From Colivivens sp963594655 (GTDB lineage Bacteria; Bacteroidota; Bacteroidia; Bacteroidales; Bacteroidaceae), in NCBI GenBank assembly GCA_963594655.1, contig CAVBFD010000005.1:11644-75643 (forward strand): 64,000 bases of DNA. Direction: 5' to 3'. Below are positions 8,877-19,281 of this stretch, piece by piece. The notes below the pieces were generated by a model. That model made no database searches. It was not told where the DNA came from and saw nothing but the letters and a program-made list of their open reading frames with translations. Numbering within the stretch: the first letter of the stretch is position 1; each line of letters starts with the position of its first letter. The position numbers were made by a program, and so were the translations under genes.

Positions 8877-11800
8877 ATGCGACACAAATTATTCTTACTC
8901 GTCATCATGGCGGCAATGGCGGTAACCGGCAATTCACAAACCGCCAGGATATACACCACACAGGACGGACTGGCGAGCAGTTCCATCAATTCGGCATACA
9001 TCGACTCACGCGGCATCGCATGGGTGTCGGGGGTAGCCTCACTGGACATGTTCGACGGAGAGCGGTTCCACAACCAACTGGCAGACCACAAGGACCAACT
9101 GATAAACAGTGTCAGGACTGTCAGGGAACGCACGGCGAACCAGCTGTGGCTTGCCACGAGCAACGGACTCATCCTGTATGACATCACGGGAAACAGTCTG
9201 AGACATGTCTTCCTCTCGGACAACGAGACGAAGGAGGGACTGTCCATAGGCGATGTCCTACAGTACCCCGAAAAAGACCGGCTGTTGATTTCCACCGCCG
9301 GCGAAGGGTTGGTCGTCTTCAACGAGAAGACGTGCAGGACGGACTCGGTGATGACGGCAAAACTCAGGAAACTGTTCCCTGACAATATCTGTCAGCATGT
9401 ATTCATAGACAGGGGCGGCCATCTGTGGATTATAGACAACAACCACCGGCTGCACCACATCGACCTGAAAGCCATGAAGACACTGCCGGTCAGAATGACG
9501 GTGGATGCCGCTGAAATCATACAGCACAACAGCACATACGTCATATCACAGCTCCGGAAATCGGGGGACATCATACTCGGCACCAACGCCGGCATACTCC
9601 TGTTCGACACCAAGTCGCAAGTGCTGAGGACACTCAAGCAGCCGTTCAACTACCCTGTGTCGTCGGTCATAGACCGCAAGGACGGAACAATCCTGGTAGG
9701 AACGGACAGCAGGGGAATATGGCAGTTGCACGACGACGAGACTCTCTCTCCTTATTATATATACAGTCCTAACGTAAACCTTGACTTCGCCAAGATAAGG
9801 TCGTTTGCGGAGGATGCGGACGGCAACCTGCTGGTGGGGATATACCAGAGAGGTGTGCTTGTACTGCCCAACCACTCCGACAACTTCATGTATTATGCCA
9901 TATCGCCCTCATCCAACAAGATGAACGCGTCGTGCATCACCTCCATAACGGCAGACAGGAAAGGCAATTACTGGATAGGCACGGACGGCGCGGGCGTGTT
10001 CATGTCGGAGAACGACAACCTGAGCAATGCCGTGGCGGTGGGCGGACTAAAATCACCGTTGGTGCAGAGCATTGCGGTGGACAAGCGCGGAACGGTATGG
10101 ATAGGGTCGTACGGAGGTGGAGTGCAGTGCCGCACAAGCGGTGAATTCGTGACACCCGACTGGCTGCGCCAGTTCTCCTCAGAACCGATAATGGACCTGG
10201 CATACGACCGGAACCACGATGTCCTTTATATAGGAACCAACGGCAGGGGAGTGTTCATGGCAGACCTGAAGTCACACAACGTGAAAGACCTTTCGTCCAT
10301 AACACCGTTCAACGGATGGACTTATTGTCTCTGCTGCGACGGCGACAACCTGTGGATCGGCACCACCCAAGGCATATTCCAGTACAAGTACGCCTCAAGC
10401 CAGATAACGGAAATCACCTTCGACCGTTCCAACATTCTCATGGCAAGGTGCATCGTCAAGGACGGACAGAACCTGTACATAGGCACCAACTCGGGACTCA
10501 TAGTCTACGACCTGCAGACATCAGAGTCGAAGATACTGCTTCAGGAGGAGTCGGTGATGTCGGTCGAGACCACACCGACAGCCATTTGGCTCGCCACCTT
10601 GCAGGAGATTATCTGTATTGACAAGAACTCGTCCACTCCACATGTCTACACCTCCTTCGGAGGATACTTCATCGGGGAGTTCCACGGGAAGTCCCACTAC
10701 AAGTCAAAGTCCAACACCATCTACTTCGGTTCCGACAACGGGATAATAGGCTTCAACGCCTCCGAGATTAGTAGGCACAAGGACCTCAAACGTCCAATCC
10801 TGCTCACCAGTCTGAAGGTGAACGGGCAGTACGTCTCCTACAAACCGGAGGAGGACGGCAACACACTGGACCAGAATATACTCTCAGCAAAAGAAATCAG
10901 GCTGGAGTCCAACCAGAACTCACTGGAATTCACGTTCGCCGTACCCGACTATTCCGCCCCGAACCGTATACTGTACAAGTATATGCTTGAAGGCTACGAC
11001 AAGACATGGCACTCCTGCCAGTCGGGTTCGGGGGTGTACTACTCTACTCTTCAACCGGGCAGATACACCATGCATGTCAAGGCGTACAGGGAAAACGACG
11101 AGCAGAACTGCATCGAGAAGGAGATAGACATAACCGTGGCGCATCCTTGGTACGCCTCATGGTGGGCTTGGTTGATTTACATCATCATAGCCACCGTAGC
11201 CGGCATCTATGTATATAAGGTGTACAACGGACACAGGAGACAACGGAAACTGTTGGGCATGGCAAGACAGAACGAGCAGCTCAAGGAGGCGAAACTGCGT
11301 ATGTTCACCAGTATCGCACACGAACTGCGGTCGCCATTGACCATGGTGCTGTCACCCCTGCGCCAACTCATGAGCATGAGTGCGGACAGTAGCGCAAGTG
11401 ACAGCGACCAGAAGGCACAGGACAAGAACCTGAGTCTGTACAGGATTATGGAGAGGAACTGTGAACGGCTTCTGAACATAGTGCAGCAGATAACGGACAT
11501 CCGCAAGATAGACAACGGACAGTTCCACCTGCATTTCTCCGAGACGGACTTCCAACAGTACTCGGACAACATATTCCAGTCGTTCGCGGGGTACGCCACC
11601 GTCAAGCGCATCACGTTCACCATTGAGCATGCCAACCAGCACGTGATGATATGGATTGACAAGAACCACTTCGAGAAGATACTGTCCAATATCCTGTCCA
11701 ACGCCTTCAAGTTCACCCCGGAGGAAGGCCGCATCATGGTACGCACCAAATGCATACTGAAGGACGCGAAGGACTGGTTTGAGATTCGTGTGTACAACAG

Positions 11801-12944
11801 CGGGTCAAGTATCAGTCCCAAGGACATGCCGCATATCTTCGAGCGGTTCTACCAGGCGGACAGCAACACATCGGGCAAGCAGGGCTCGGGAATCGGACTG
11901 AACCTCGTGACCGAACTGGTGACCCTCCACCACGGCGACATCAGTGTCCGCAATATCGACCCTGACGGAGTGGAGTTCATCATGGAATTCCCGTTGGGCA
12001 ACAGTCACCTCAAAGAAGACGAGCTGCTGCCACTACAGGAGGAGACCGCAAATGACAACTCCACAGTAAAGGCGGACACGGATTCCGGCCTGTTCGCCGA
12101 ACTCGACGAGCCTGAGGCGGAAGCAGTCGGTACGGAGAAGAAGAAACTCACGATAATGGTTGTGGACGACGACAACGGACTGTGCCAGTATATCAAGGAC
12201 CAGTTGCAGGACACATACAACGTGATAACCTGCAACGGCGGCAACCCCGCATGGCAGAAGATTCTGACTCAACGTCCTGATGCGGTAGTGACCGACATAC
12301 GTATGCCCGACGGTGACGGCATCGAACTGTGCAAGCGCATAAAGTCGAACCCGGAGACCAACAACCTGCCGATAATCATGCTTACGAGCGAGAACAGCGA
12401 CAGGGCGCAGATAAACAGTCTGAACCTGGATGTGGACCACTTCCTGACCAAGCCGTTCAACCTACTGATGCTCAAGAGCGCAATAGCGCAAGGCATAAGG
12501 GTGCGCGAGAGGATTATCGGAAGAGTGAGGAGAACAGAGGTAGGTTACGACTATGCGTCAGCAAAGATTGACAGTGCGGACGACAAGCTCTTCAACCGCA
12601 TCAACGAGTCCCTGAAGAAACATCTCGACGACTCCAGCTTCGGGGTCAACGAGCTGGCTAACGACGCCGGGATAAGTCGTGTACACCTGAACCGCAAGAT
12701 GAAGGAGCGTTACGGCATCTCGCCCAACACGTTCATCCGTTCATACAGGCTGAAGCAAGCCGCCTACCTGCTCGTAAACAATAACGTGAACGTGTCGGAA
12801 GTGGCGTACAGGGTAGGTTTCTCCTCCCACTCACATTTCAGCAACACCTTCCACGAGTACTTCGGCATGACCCCGAAAGAGTTCATCGCCTATTACTCGG
12901 AGAACCTTAACGACGAGGCGTTGCAGAAACTGTTCGAGCAGTAG
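8877..12944 (+). CDS. Hybrid two-component system sensor/regulator (HTCS)
   Basis: 1355 residues. A signal peptide or first membrane segment (MRHKLFLLVIMAAMAVTG) is followed by a periplasmic two-propeller sensor of repeated W-I/V-G-T blades (GNYWIGTDGAG, NLWIGTTQG), a Y_Y_Y domain to about 755 and a membrane segment at about 762-782 (AWLIYIIIATVAGIYVY). The cytoplasmic part has a HisKA box with SIAHELRSPL (His815), HATPase motifs (NILSNAFKF, GSGIGLNLV), a receiver (VVDDDN; phospho-acceptor Asp1140 in VVTDIRMPDGDG; Lys in LTKPF) and a C-terminal AraC-type helix-turn-helix ending with the GF-S-HSHFSNTF-GMTP signature. Such proteins sense oligosaccharides and activate neighbouring utilisation genes; here the divergent secreted proteins and the downstream GH127 are plausible targets. 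All catalytic residues are present. Confidence 0.95.
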   Translation: MRHKLFLLVIMAAMAVTGNSQTARIYTTQDGLASSSINSAYIDSRGIAWVSGVASLDMFDGERFHNQLADHKDQLINSVRTVRERTANQLWLATSNGLILYDITGNSLRHVFLSDNETKEGLSIGDVLQYPEKDRLLISTAGEGLVVFNEKTCRTDSVMTAKLRKLFPDNICQHVFIDRGGHLWIIDNNHRLHHIDLKAMKTLPVRMTVDAAEIIQHNSTYVISQLRKSGDIILGTNAGILLFDTKSQVLRTLKQPFNYPVSSVIDRKDGTILVGTDSRGIWQLHDDETLSPYYIYSPNVNLDFAKIRSFAEDADGNLLVGIYQRGVLVLPNHSDNFMYYAISPSSNKMNASCITSITADRKGNYWIGTDGAGVFMSENDNLSNAVAVGGLKSPLVQSIAVDKRGTVWIGSYGGGVQCRTSGEFVTPDWLRQFSSEPIMDLAYDRNHDVLYIGTNGRGVFMADLKSHNVKDLSSITPFNGWTYCLCCDGDNLWIGTTQGIFQYKYASSQITEITFDRSNILMARCIVKDGQNLYIGTNSGLIVYDLQTSESKILLQEESVMSVETTPTAIWLATLQEIICIDKNSSTPHVYTSFGGYFIGEFHGKSHYKSKSNTIYFGSDNGIIGFNASEISRHKDLKRPILLTSLKVNGQYVSYKPEEDGNTLDQNILSAKEIRLESNQNSLEFTFAVPDYSAPNRILYKYMLEGYDKTWHSCQSGSGVYYSTLQPGRYTMHVKAYRENDEQNCIEKEIDITVAHPWYASWWAWLIYIIIATVAGIYVYKVYNGHRRQRKLLGMARQNEQLKEAKLRMFTSIAHELRSPLTMVLSPLRQLMSMSADSSASDSDQKAQDKNLSLYRIMERNCERLLNIVQQITDIRKIDNGQFHLHFSETDFQQYSDNIFQSFAGYATVKRITFTIEHANQHVMIWIDKNHFEKILSNILSNAFKFTPEEGRIMVRTKCILKDAKDWFEIRVYNSGSSISPKDMPHIFERFYQADSNTSGKQGSGIGLNLVTELVTLHHGDISVRNIDPDGVEFIMEFPLGNSHLKEDELLPLQEETANDNSTVKADTDSGLFAELDEPEAEAVGTEKKKLTIMVVDDDNGLCQYIKDQLQDTYNVITCNGGNPAWQKILTQRPDAVVTDIRMPDGDGIELCKRIKSNPETNNLPIIMLTSENSDRAQINSLNLDVDHFLTKPFNLLMLKSAIAQGIRVRERIIGRVRRTEVGYDYASAKIDSADDKLFNRINESLKKHLDDSSFGVNELANDAGISRVHLNRKMKERYGISPNTFIRSYRLKQAAYLLVNNNVNVSEVAYRVGFSSHSHFSNTFHEYFGMTPKEFIAYYSENLNDEALQKLFEQ

Positions 12945-12970
12945 CGGAGGCGGGGATCCGACACACCAAA

Positions 12971-13010
12971 AACAAAGCGGAGGCAACCTGGTTGCCTCCG
13001 CTTTGTTTTA
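12971..13010. terminator. Bidirectional terminator between regulator and GH127 genes
   Basis: A 17-bp perfect stem (AACAAAGCGGAGGCAAC with its complement at 12991-13007, loop CTG) sits between the two convergent genes, with TTTTA on the plus side and AAA tracts on the other. It can serve both the regulator (ends 12944) and GH127 (ends 13030). Confidence 0.85.
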
Positions 13011-13029
13011 TAGAATGACTTATACCACG

Positions 13030-15516
13030 TTATTTCACGCTCCACTCAAAGACACCGCAGGACTTGTCCTTAGGTTGAACAAGCTCCAGTTTGACTCCTG
13101 ATGTCTTTACAGGGTCGAAGCTGACGGTGCAGGCCACACCCTTGTCTGTAGGATAACCTGACGGGTTCTTCACCTCCACCCAGTTGCCTGACGCGTCCTT
13201 GTAGTAGAGTTTCCATGAATCAGGCACCTTGCAGCCCTGCCATGGCTGGTCGTCGTACCAGTAGACTGTTGAAGTGGAAATCTCTGTAGGTTCCTTGAAC
13301 TCATAGGCAAGCCACTCTGTGGAATTGGTCTTGGGCCACCAGTGTGTGTAAGGGATACTGCGGTCGTTTCCATCTGCCGGCACGAGACGGTCGTTGATGG
13401 CAGAGATAGACGGTATACGCGCGGAGGTAGTTACCTTTGACTGGGACGCTATTGACGGCGGGAGAGCGGGACTGGTCGCGCTCAGGTCGTACGGAAGCCA
13501 TACGGCCATGTTGCCGTTGCCACGGTGCGCCCACGCATAGTAAGGGATGAGGGTCAGTTTCTCGTCCTTGATGGTCAGTTTTCCTTCCTCATTGAAGCTC
13601 AGGGTCTGCGCTCCTGTAATCAGAGTCTGCACCTTGGTTTCGGCAATCTCGGTAGTTCCCATCGTGAACTTGGGATCCTGGTTGAGGAGGACACTGAGGA
13701 CATCACAGTCGTTGTCAGGCCATTCGGCGCAGTAAACCAACGGACCACGCTCTATAGCCGCACGACCCTTGTCGGCAGCCACCTTGCCGTTAGCCTTCAC
13801 AAGACGCGCGTCCATGTCGAAGTGTACGCTCACCTTGTCACCTGCCTTCCACTTGCGGTCAATCACGAAATAACCGTCCTTCAGTTCACTGGTCACAGCC
13901 TTGCCGTTCACCATGACACTGTACTTGAGGTTCTTGCCGTCAGCATAGTGGTAGAGGTCGCTCGGCACAACCTGTCCGCGCACCCATCCCGGGATACGGA
14001 TCTTGAGGGAGAAGTTGCCGCTTGCCTTCTTCATGGTCATGGTGATGTCACCGTCCCACGGATAGTTGGTTGACTGCTGCAAAGTGACAGACTTGCCGCC
14101 CACCTTCACTGTAGTCTCGTTGCTTGCGAACAAGTTGACGTAAAGGGACTTGTCCTTAACGGCGTAGATATACTGTGGGAAAGAAGGGATGAAACGGGCT
14201 GCATTGGACGGACAGCAAGCGCAACCGAACCAATCCTGACGCTGGTGCTGACCCATTGACTGGAGCGGGTTCGGATAGAAGAACTTGCCTCCATCGATGG
14301 ATATGCCACTCAGCACACCGTTGTAGAGAGAACGCTCAAGAGCGTCGTAGTACTTGCTCTCTCCATGAAGGAGGAAGAGGCGGTAGTTGAGATATACCTG
14401 GGCTATGGCTGCGCAAGTCTCGCAATACGCACTCATGTTAGGCAGTTCATAATTGGCACCGAAAGCCTCGCCTGAAGCAGTGGCTCCGACTCCACCTGTG
14501 AGGTAATACTTCTTGCCTACTATATTGTCCCAGATACGGTCGATGGCATGGATATAAGAGGTGTCGCCTGTAAGCGCCGCCACGTCAGCCATACCTGCGT
14601 ACATATATCCGGCACGTACGGCATGTCCCACAGCCTCGTCCTGTTCGAGGACAGGCTTATGGCTCTGGGCATACTCGTCAATCTTGTGGTAATAACCGGC
14701 GTTGTCAACATACATGCCGCCACGGCTGCGTTTCCATGACTGGTCAATCTTGCCACGCTGGTCAAGGAAGAACTTAGCCTCATCGAGGTATCTCTTGTCA
14801 CCGGTCGCGGTGTAGAGCTTTGCCAGTCCCATCTCCGCAATCTGGTGTCCAGGCACGACACACGCCTGTCCGGCGTTTGTTCCCACCTCCTTTATCACAC
14901 AGTCAGCGTATTTCTTGGCGATGTTGAGGAGGGTCTTCTTGCCTGTAGCGTTGTAGTGTGCCACAGCCGCCTCGCACAAGTGACCGAGGTTATAGAACTC
15001 GTGGGAGAGATCCTCCACCAGTTCCCAACGCTTTGTTCCTGCCCAGTTGTGCGGATGTTGCGGGTTCTGGGTACGGGCGGTATAGAGGTATCCGTCCGGT
15101 TCCTGCGCCGCCTGTATGATGGCGATGACGCTGTCGCAGTACTTGTCTACAGGAGTGCCGTTAATCAACGCCTTTGGATAGGTCTGCATCAGATAGGCCG
15201 CACCTTCGAGAGTCTTGTAAGGGTCGGTGTCATCAAAAGAATAGCCCATTGTCACCTCGAAATTCTTGCCGGTCTTGATGTGTTCGGCAGCCTGCTCGAA
15301 ATTCTTGTAACGGCCTGTTTCCTCACTCTTGCGGAAAGCGAGTGGGATGGTGACATCTTTGCTCGCCTGCAGACGCTGGCCCCAGAATGTGTTAGGTGTC
15401 ACCTTGACAGCGGTGAAGGGAACCGGGGTGATCGGATATCCAGAATTGTCACTCTGGGCGCTGACGCTTCCCATTCCGCATACTGCCAATAAAGAGAAAG
15501 TGATTAATTTCTTCAT
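13030..15516 (-). CDS. GH127 family beta-L-arabinofuranosidase, secreted
   Basis: 828 residues starting at a signal peptide (MKKLITFSLLAVCGMGSVSAQ); an in-frame ATG 54 bases upstream would place a hydrophobic stretch before it and is less likely. The body is the GH127 (former DUF1680) alpha/alpha barrel. The metal-thiolate site of the family is visible: ETC (Glu366, Cys368) and CACCPSN near residue 432. The C-terminal region (WYDDQPWQGCKVPDSW and on) looks like a discoidin-type beta-sandwich. The known family reaction releases L-arabinofuranose from beta-linked arabino-oligosaccharides, consistent with arabinan, arabinoxylan or glycoprotein sugars. No sorting tail is seen, so a periplasmic location is likely. 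It lies 60 bp downstream of polA on the same strand. Confidence 0.92.
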   Translation of the reverse strand: MKKLITFSLLAVCGMGSVSAQSDNSGYPITPVPFTAVKVTPNTFWGQRLQASKDVTIPLAFRKSEETGRYKNFEQAAEHIKTGKNFEVTMGYSFDDTDPYKTLEGAAYLMQTYPKALINGTPVDKYCDSVIAIIQAAQEPDGYLYTARTQNPQHPHNWAGTKRWELVEDLSHEFYNLGHLCEAAVAHYNATGKKTLLNIAKKYADCVIKEVGTNAGQACVVPGHQIAEMGLAKLYTATGDKRYLDEAKFFLDQRGKIDQSWKRSRGGMYVDNAGYYHKIDEYAQSHKPVLEQDEAVGHAVRAGYMYAGMADVAALTGDTSYIHAIDRIWDNIVGKKYYLTGGVGATASGEAFGANYELPNMSAYCETCAAIAQVYLNYRLFLLHGESKYYDALERSLYNGVLSGISIDGGKFFYPNPLQSMGQHQRQDWFGCACCPSNAARFIPSFPQYIYAVKDKSLYVNLFASNETTVKVGGKSVTLQQSTNYPWDGDITMTMKKASGNFSLKIRIPGWVRGQVVPSDLYHYADGKNLKYSVMVNGKAVTSELKDGYFVIDRKWKAGDKVSVHFDMDARLVKANGKVAADKGRAAIERGPLVYCAEWPDNDCDVLSVLLNQDPKFTMGTTEIAETKVQTLITGAQTLSFNEEGKLTIKDEKLTLIPYYAWAHRGNGNMAVWLPYDLSATSPALPPSIASQSKVTTSARIPSISAINDRLVPADGNDRSIPYTHWWPKTNSTEWLAYEFKEPTEISTSTVYWYDDQPWQGCKVPDSWKLYYKDASGNWVEVKNPSGYPTDKGVACTVSFDPVKTSGVKLELVQPKDKSCGVFEWSVK

Positions 15517-15576
15517 AAATTGAGAGATAAAAATTAGTATAAATGTTATTGTTAGATTCTTATACAACAAAATAGT

Positions 15577-18396
15577 TTAATGGGCTTCCAGCCAGTTCTT
15601 TCCCCAGCCGCAGTCAGCCACAAGCGGCACACTCATCTCGAACGCTCCCTGCATCTCCTCGATGACAAGCCGCTGCAACGCCTCCTTCTCGTCTGGGTAT
15701 ACGTTGAAGTTAAGTTCGTCGTGTACCTGCAGGATCATCTGCGACCGTAGACGCTCACGCGACATCCGTTGGTGTACACGTATCATCGCCACCTTCATTA
15801 TGTCGGCAGCAGTGCCTTGGATAGGCGCGTTTATCGCGTTCCTCTCTGCATAGCCCCTCACCACAGCGTTGTGGCTGTTGATGTCGGGCAGGTAGCAGCG
15901 TCTACCGAACAGGGTCTCGGTGTACCCTCTCTTGCGCACCGTCTCGATGGACTTGATCATGTATTCGTTTACCTGCGGATAGGTCTCGAAATAGCCGTCT
16001 ATCAACTGCTTCGCCTCCGCCCGGCTCACCTGCAGGCGTTCCGCCAGTCCGAACGTGGTTATCCCGTATATGATACCGAAATTCGCTGTCTTCGCCTTCC
16101 GCCGCTCGTCACTTGTAATCTCCCCGACCGGTTTCCCGAATATCTTGGAAGCGGTGGCGGCGTGTATGTCATGTCCCGCATTGAACGCCTCAATCATGTT
16201 CACGTCACCGCTCAGGTGCGCCATGATACGGAGTTCAATCTGGGAATAGTCAGCCGAGAAGAACTCGCAGCACTCGTCGGGTATGAACGCCTTACGTACC
16301 TCCTTGCCGTTCTCGTCACGGATAGGGATGTTCTGGAGGTTAGGGTTGCTCGAACTGAGTCGGCCCGTGGCGGTCACCGCCTGGTTGTAGGAGGTGTGGA
16401 TATGGCCTGTCTTGGGATTGATCAGTTGAGGCAGCGAATCGATGTAGGTGGACAGCAACTTCTTGTAACCCCTGTAGTCCAATATCTTCCCGACAACAGG
16501 GTTCTTGCCTTTAAGACTCTGAAGCACTTCCTCCGACGTGACATACTGCCCTGTCTTTGTCTTCTTCGCCTTATCCGACAACTTCAGTCTGTCGAACAGC
16601 ACGTCGCCCACCTGACGGGGCGAGGATATGTTGAATGTAGTACCTGCAATGTCGTATATCTGACGCTCCAGACCCTCCATGCGGCTTGTGAACTCCCTGG
16701 ATGTCTCGGCAAGTGACCGTGTGTCGATCCTCACACCGTTGAGTTCCATCCGCGCAAGCACCGGAACCAATGGCATCTCCACTGTCTGGAACAGGTTCAT
16801 GAGGCCTTCCCTTACCAGTTCCTTCTCAAACACGTTCTTCAGTCTCAACGTGATGTCGGCATCCTCGGCGGCATAGTCGCATACCACCTCAGGCGGAACG
16901 TCACGCATGGATTTCTGGTCACGTCCCTTAGGACCTATAAGTTCCTCTATATGGATTGTCCTGTAATGGAGATAGACCTCCGCCATGTAGTCCATGTTGT
17001 GCCTCATCTCAGGTTTCAACACATAATGGGCGAGCATCGTGTCGAACATCGGTCCCTTCACGTGGATACCGTAGTTGGCAAGGACGATGATGTCGTACTT
17101 CAGGTTCTGTCCCACCTTCAGTGTTGACTCATCCTCATACACGCCACGGAACTGTTCCAGTACCTCCGTCGCCTTTGTCCTGTCGGCAGGGACAGGCACG
17201 TAATACGCCTCTCCCTCCTTCACTGCGAAACTGAGACCCACCAGTTCCGCCTGCATAGGCTCGGTGCTGGTGGACTCCGTGTCAAGGCAAAGCACGCCCG
17301 ACGACTTGATTTCACCGACAAGTGCGGATATGTCTTCGGGGGTATTTACCAGTCTGTAGGTATGGGTAACGTCCTTGTATGTCTCATACGAAGGGGTGTC
17401 GAACAACGAAGGCTCGGCACTGCCCGAAGACTGGGCAGGACTGTCCTTGTCTACCTGCGTCGGCACGCTACTGAACAAATCGGGTTGCACTACTGTCTTA
17501 CGGACGGTTTTCCGGGTCGTGGGATCGGAACCGGTGATACGCTGAAGCAGCGTCCTGAACTCCAGTTCCTCAAACAGCGACTTCAACCTGTCGGTGTCCG
17601 GCTGTTTACTGCTCAGGACATCCAAGTCCAGTTGAAGCGGCACATCCGTCTTGATGGTCACCAGCAGTTTGGAGAAACGGATTCCCTCCTTATTGTCCTC
17701 CACCTTTTTCCTTATACTGCCGGACAGTTCCGACGAGCGTTCCAGCAGTTGTTCGATTCCACCGAACTGGTTTATCAGTTTCACCGCAGTCTTCTCACCC
17801 ACACCGGGACATCCAGGCACGTTGTCCGCTGTGTCGCCCATAAGTCCGAGCAGGTCTATCACCTGCGAGGGCGACTGTATGCCGTACTTGTCGCACACCT
17901 CCTGAGGTCCGAGTATGTCGAACCCGGCGTTGCCGTGCTGGGGACGGCACATCACGACATTGGCCTTCACCAACTGGGCATAGTCCTTGTCGGGCGTCAC
18001 CATATAAGTCATGATGTCGCCACGCAGGGAAGCCTGTGTGGAAAGGGTGCCGATAACATCGTCAGCCTCGTACCCCGGAATCTCGAATACCGGGATGTTG
18101 TAAGCCTCAAGAATCTGCTTGATATAAGGTATAGAGAGCCGGATGTCCTCCGGGGTCTCCTGTCGCTGCGCCTTGTATTCCGGGTATATCTCATTACGGA
18201 ACGTGCCGCCCTTGGGGTCGAACGCCACACCGATGAAATCGGGGTTCTCCTTCCTCAACACCTCTTCAAGGGAATTCACGAAACCCAGAACAGCAGAAGT
18301 GTTCATACGTTTGCTGTTTATCCGTGGAGCGCGCAGCAACGCATAATACGCACGATATATCAACGCATAAGCGTCAAGCAGAAACAGTTTCTTCAT
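15577..18396 (-). CDS. polA: DNA polymerase I
   Basis: 939 residues, normal for the family. The N-terminal 5'-nuclease domain (FLLDAYALIYRAYYAL, EADDVIGT, GLMGDTADNVPGCPGVGEKTA) covers about 1-290. The 3'-5' exonuclease domain follows a linker at about 305-345 and keeps the DxE motif (CLDTEST), so proofreading is probably retained. The polymerase domain shows motif A (DYSQIELR), motif B (RRKAKTANFGIIYG) and motif C (QVHDEL). It fills gaps in replication and repair. It is placed 61 bp after kduD with no TAnnTTTG box in the gap, so read-through from the kduI promoter is possible. Confidence 0.98.
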   Translation of the reverse strand: MKKLFLLDAYALIYRAYYALLRAPRINSKRMNTSAVLGFVNSLEEVLRKENPDFIGVAFDPKGGTFRNEIYPEYKAQRQETPEDIRLSIPYIKQILEAYNIPVFEIPGYEADDVIGTLSTQASLRGDIMTYMVTPDKDYAQLVKANVVMCRPQHGNAGFDILGPQEVCDKYGIQSPSQVIDLLGLMGDTADNVPGCPGVGEKTAVKLINQFGGIEQLLERSSELSGSIRKKVEDNKEGIRFSKLLVTIKTDVPLQLDLDVLSSKQPDTDRLKSLFEELEFRTLLQRITGSDPTTRKTVRKTVVQPDLFSSVPTQVDKDSPAQSSGSAEPSLFDTPSYETYKDVTHTYRLVNTPEDISALVGEIKSSGVLCLDTESTSTEPMQAELVGLSFAVKEGEAYYVPVPADRTKATEVLEQFRGVYEDESTLKVGQNLKYDIIVLANYGIHVKGPMFDTMLAHYVLKPEMRHNMDYMAEVYLHYRTIHIEELIGPKGRDQKSMRDVPPEVVCDYAAEDADITLRLKNVFEKELVREGLMNLFQTVEMPLVPVLARMELNGVRIDTRSLAETSREFTSRMEGLERQIYDIAGTTFNISSPRQVGDVLFDRLKLSDKAKKTKTGQYVTSEEVLQSLKGKNPVVGKILDYRGYKKLLSTYIDSLPQLINPKTGHIHTSYNQAVTATGRLSSSNPNLQNIPIRDENGKEVRKAFIPDECCEFFSADYSQIELRIMAHLSGDVNMIEAFNAGHDIHAATASKIFGKPVGEITSDERRKAKTANFGIIYGITTFGLAERLQVSRAEAKQLIDGYFETYPQVNEYMIKSIETVRKRGYTETLFGRRCYLPDINSHNAVVRGYAERNAINAPIQGTAADIMKVAMIRVHQRMSRERLRSQMILQVHDELNFNVYPDEKEALQRLVIEEMQGAFEMSVPLVADCGWGKNWLEAH

Positions 18397-18457
18397 CTCG
18401 TAGAGGTCTTATGACATTCAACTCACTATACCTATTATATAATGTGTAACACGGAAC

Positions 18458-19258
18458 TTAATCCGGCTGCTTTCCAATATACGCGAGGATACCACCGTCA
18501 ACATAGAGGACATGGCCGTTCACCGCATCGGAAGCATGTGACGCAAGGAACACTGCGGGACCTCCCAGTTCGGACGGATCCAACCAACGTCCTGCAGGAG
18601 TCTTGGCGCAGATGAACTTGTCGAACGGATGACGGCTGCCGTCGGGTTGAATCTCACGCAGTGGCGCTGTCTGTGGAGTTGCGATATAACCGGGACCGAT
18701 GCCGTTACACTGTATGTTGTAAGATCCGTACTCAGAGCAGATGTTGCGTGTGAGCATCTTCAGTCCTCCCTTGGCTGCCGCATAGGCACTCACTGTCTCA
18801 CGTCCCAGTTCCGACATCATGGAGCAGATGTTGATGATCTTGCCCTCGTTGCGCTCCATCATCTCGGGAAGGACAGCGGAAGACACGATGAACGGAGCTA
18901 CCAAATCGACATCGATGACCTGCTGGAACTCCGCGCGCTTCATCTCATGCATGGGAATACGCTTGATGATGCCGGCGTTGTTCACCAGGATATCTATCTG
19001 GCCAACCTCCTCGTGTATGGTCTTCACCAGTTCCTTGACAGCCGCCTCATCGGTGACATCACACACATAGCCATGCACGTTGGTTATGCCGGCCTCCTTG
19101 TAGTTGTTCAGTCCCCGTTCGAGGGCCGCCTCGTTGATGTCATTGAAGATTATGTTCTTTGCCCCGGCAGCCACGAAAGCCTTGGCGATATTGAAACCGA
19201 TACCGTAAGACGCGCCTGTTATCCATGCGTTCTTACCTTCAAGTGAAAATAGATTCAT
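18458..19258 (-). CDS. kduD: Short-chain dehydrogenase, KduD / gluconate 5-dehydrogenase type
   Basis: 266 residues, classical SDR. The cofactor motif is TGASYGIG near residue 14, NNAGI is at about 91, the catalytic serine is in NICSMMSELG (about 145) and YAAAKGG gives the YxxxK pair (about 158-162). It lies 23 bp downstream of kduI, the gene for the previous step, which supports a role in reducing 2,5-diketo-3-deoxygluconate to KDG in pectin or uronate breakdown. Related Bacteroidetes proteins are often labelled gluconate 5-dehydrogenase; the sequence alone does not decide the substrate. Cytoplasmic. Confidence 0.85.
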   Translation of the reverse strand: MNLFSLEGKNAWITGASYGIGFNIAKAFVAAGAKNIIFNDINEAALERGLNNYKEAGITNVHGYVCDVTDEAAVKELVKTIHEEVGQIDILVNNAGIIKRIPMHEMKRAEFQQVIDVDLVAPFIVSSAVLPEMMERNEGKIINICSMMSELGRETVSAYAAAKGGLKMLTRNICSEYGSYNIQCNGIGPGYIATPQTAPLREIQPDGSRHPFDKFICAKTPAGRWLDPSELGGPAVFLASHASDAVNGHVLYVDGGILAYIGKQPD

Positions 19259-19281
19259 AATATTTTTAGTTTAGTTGTTAG

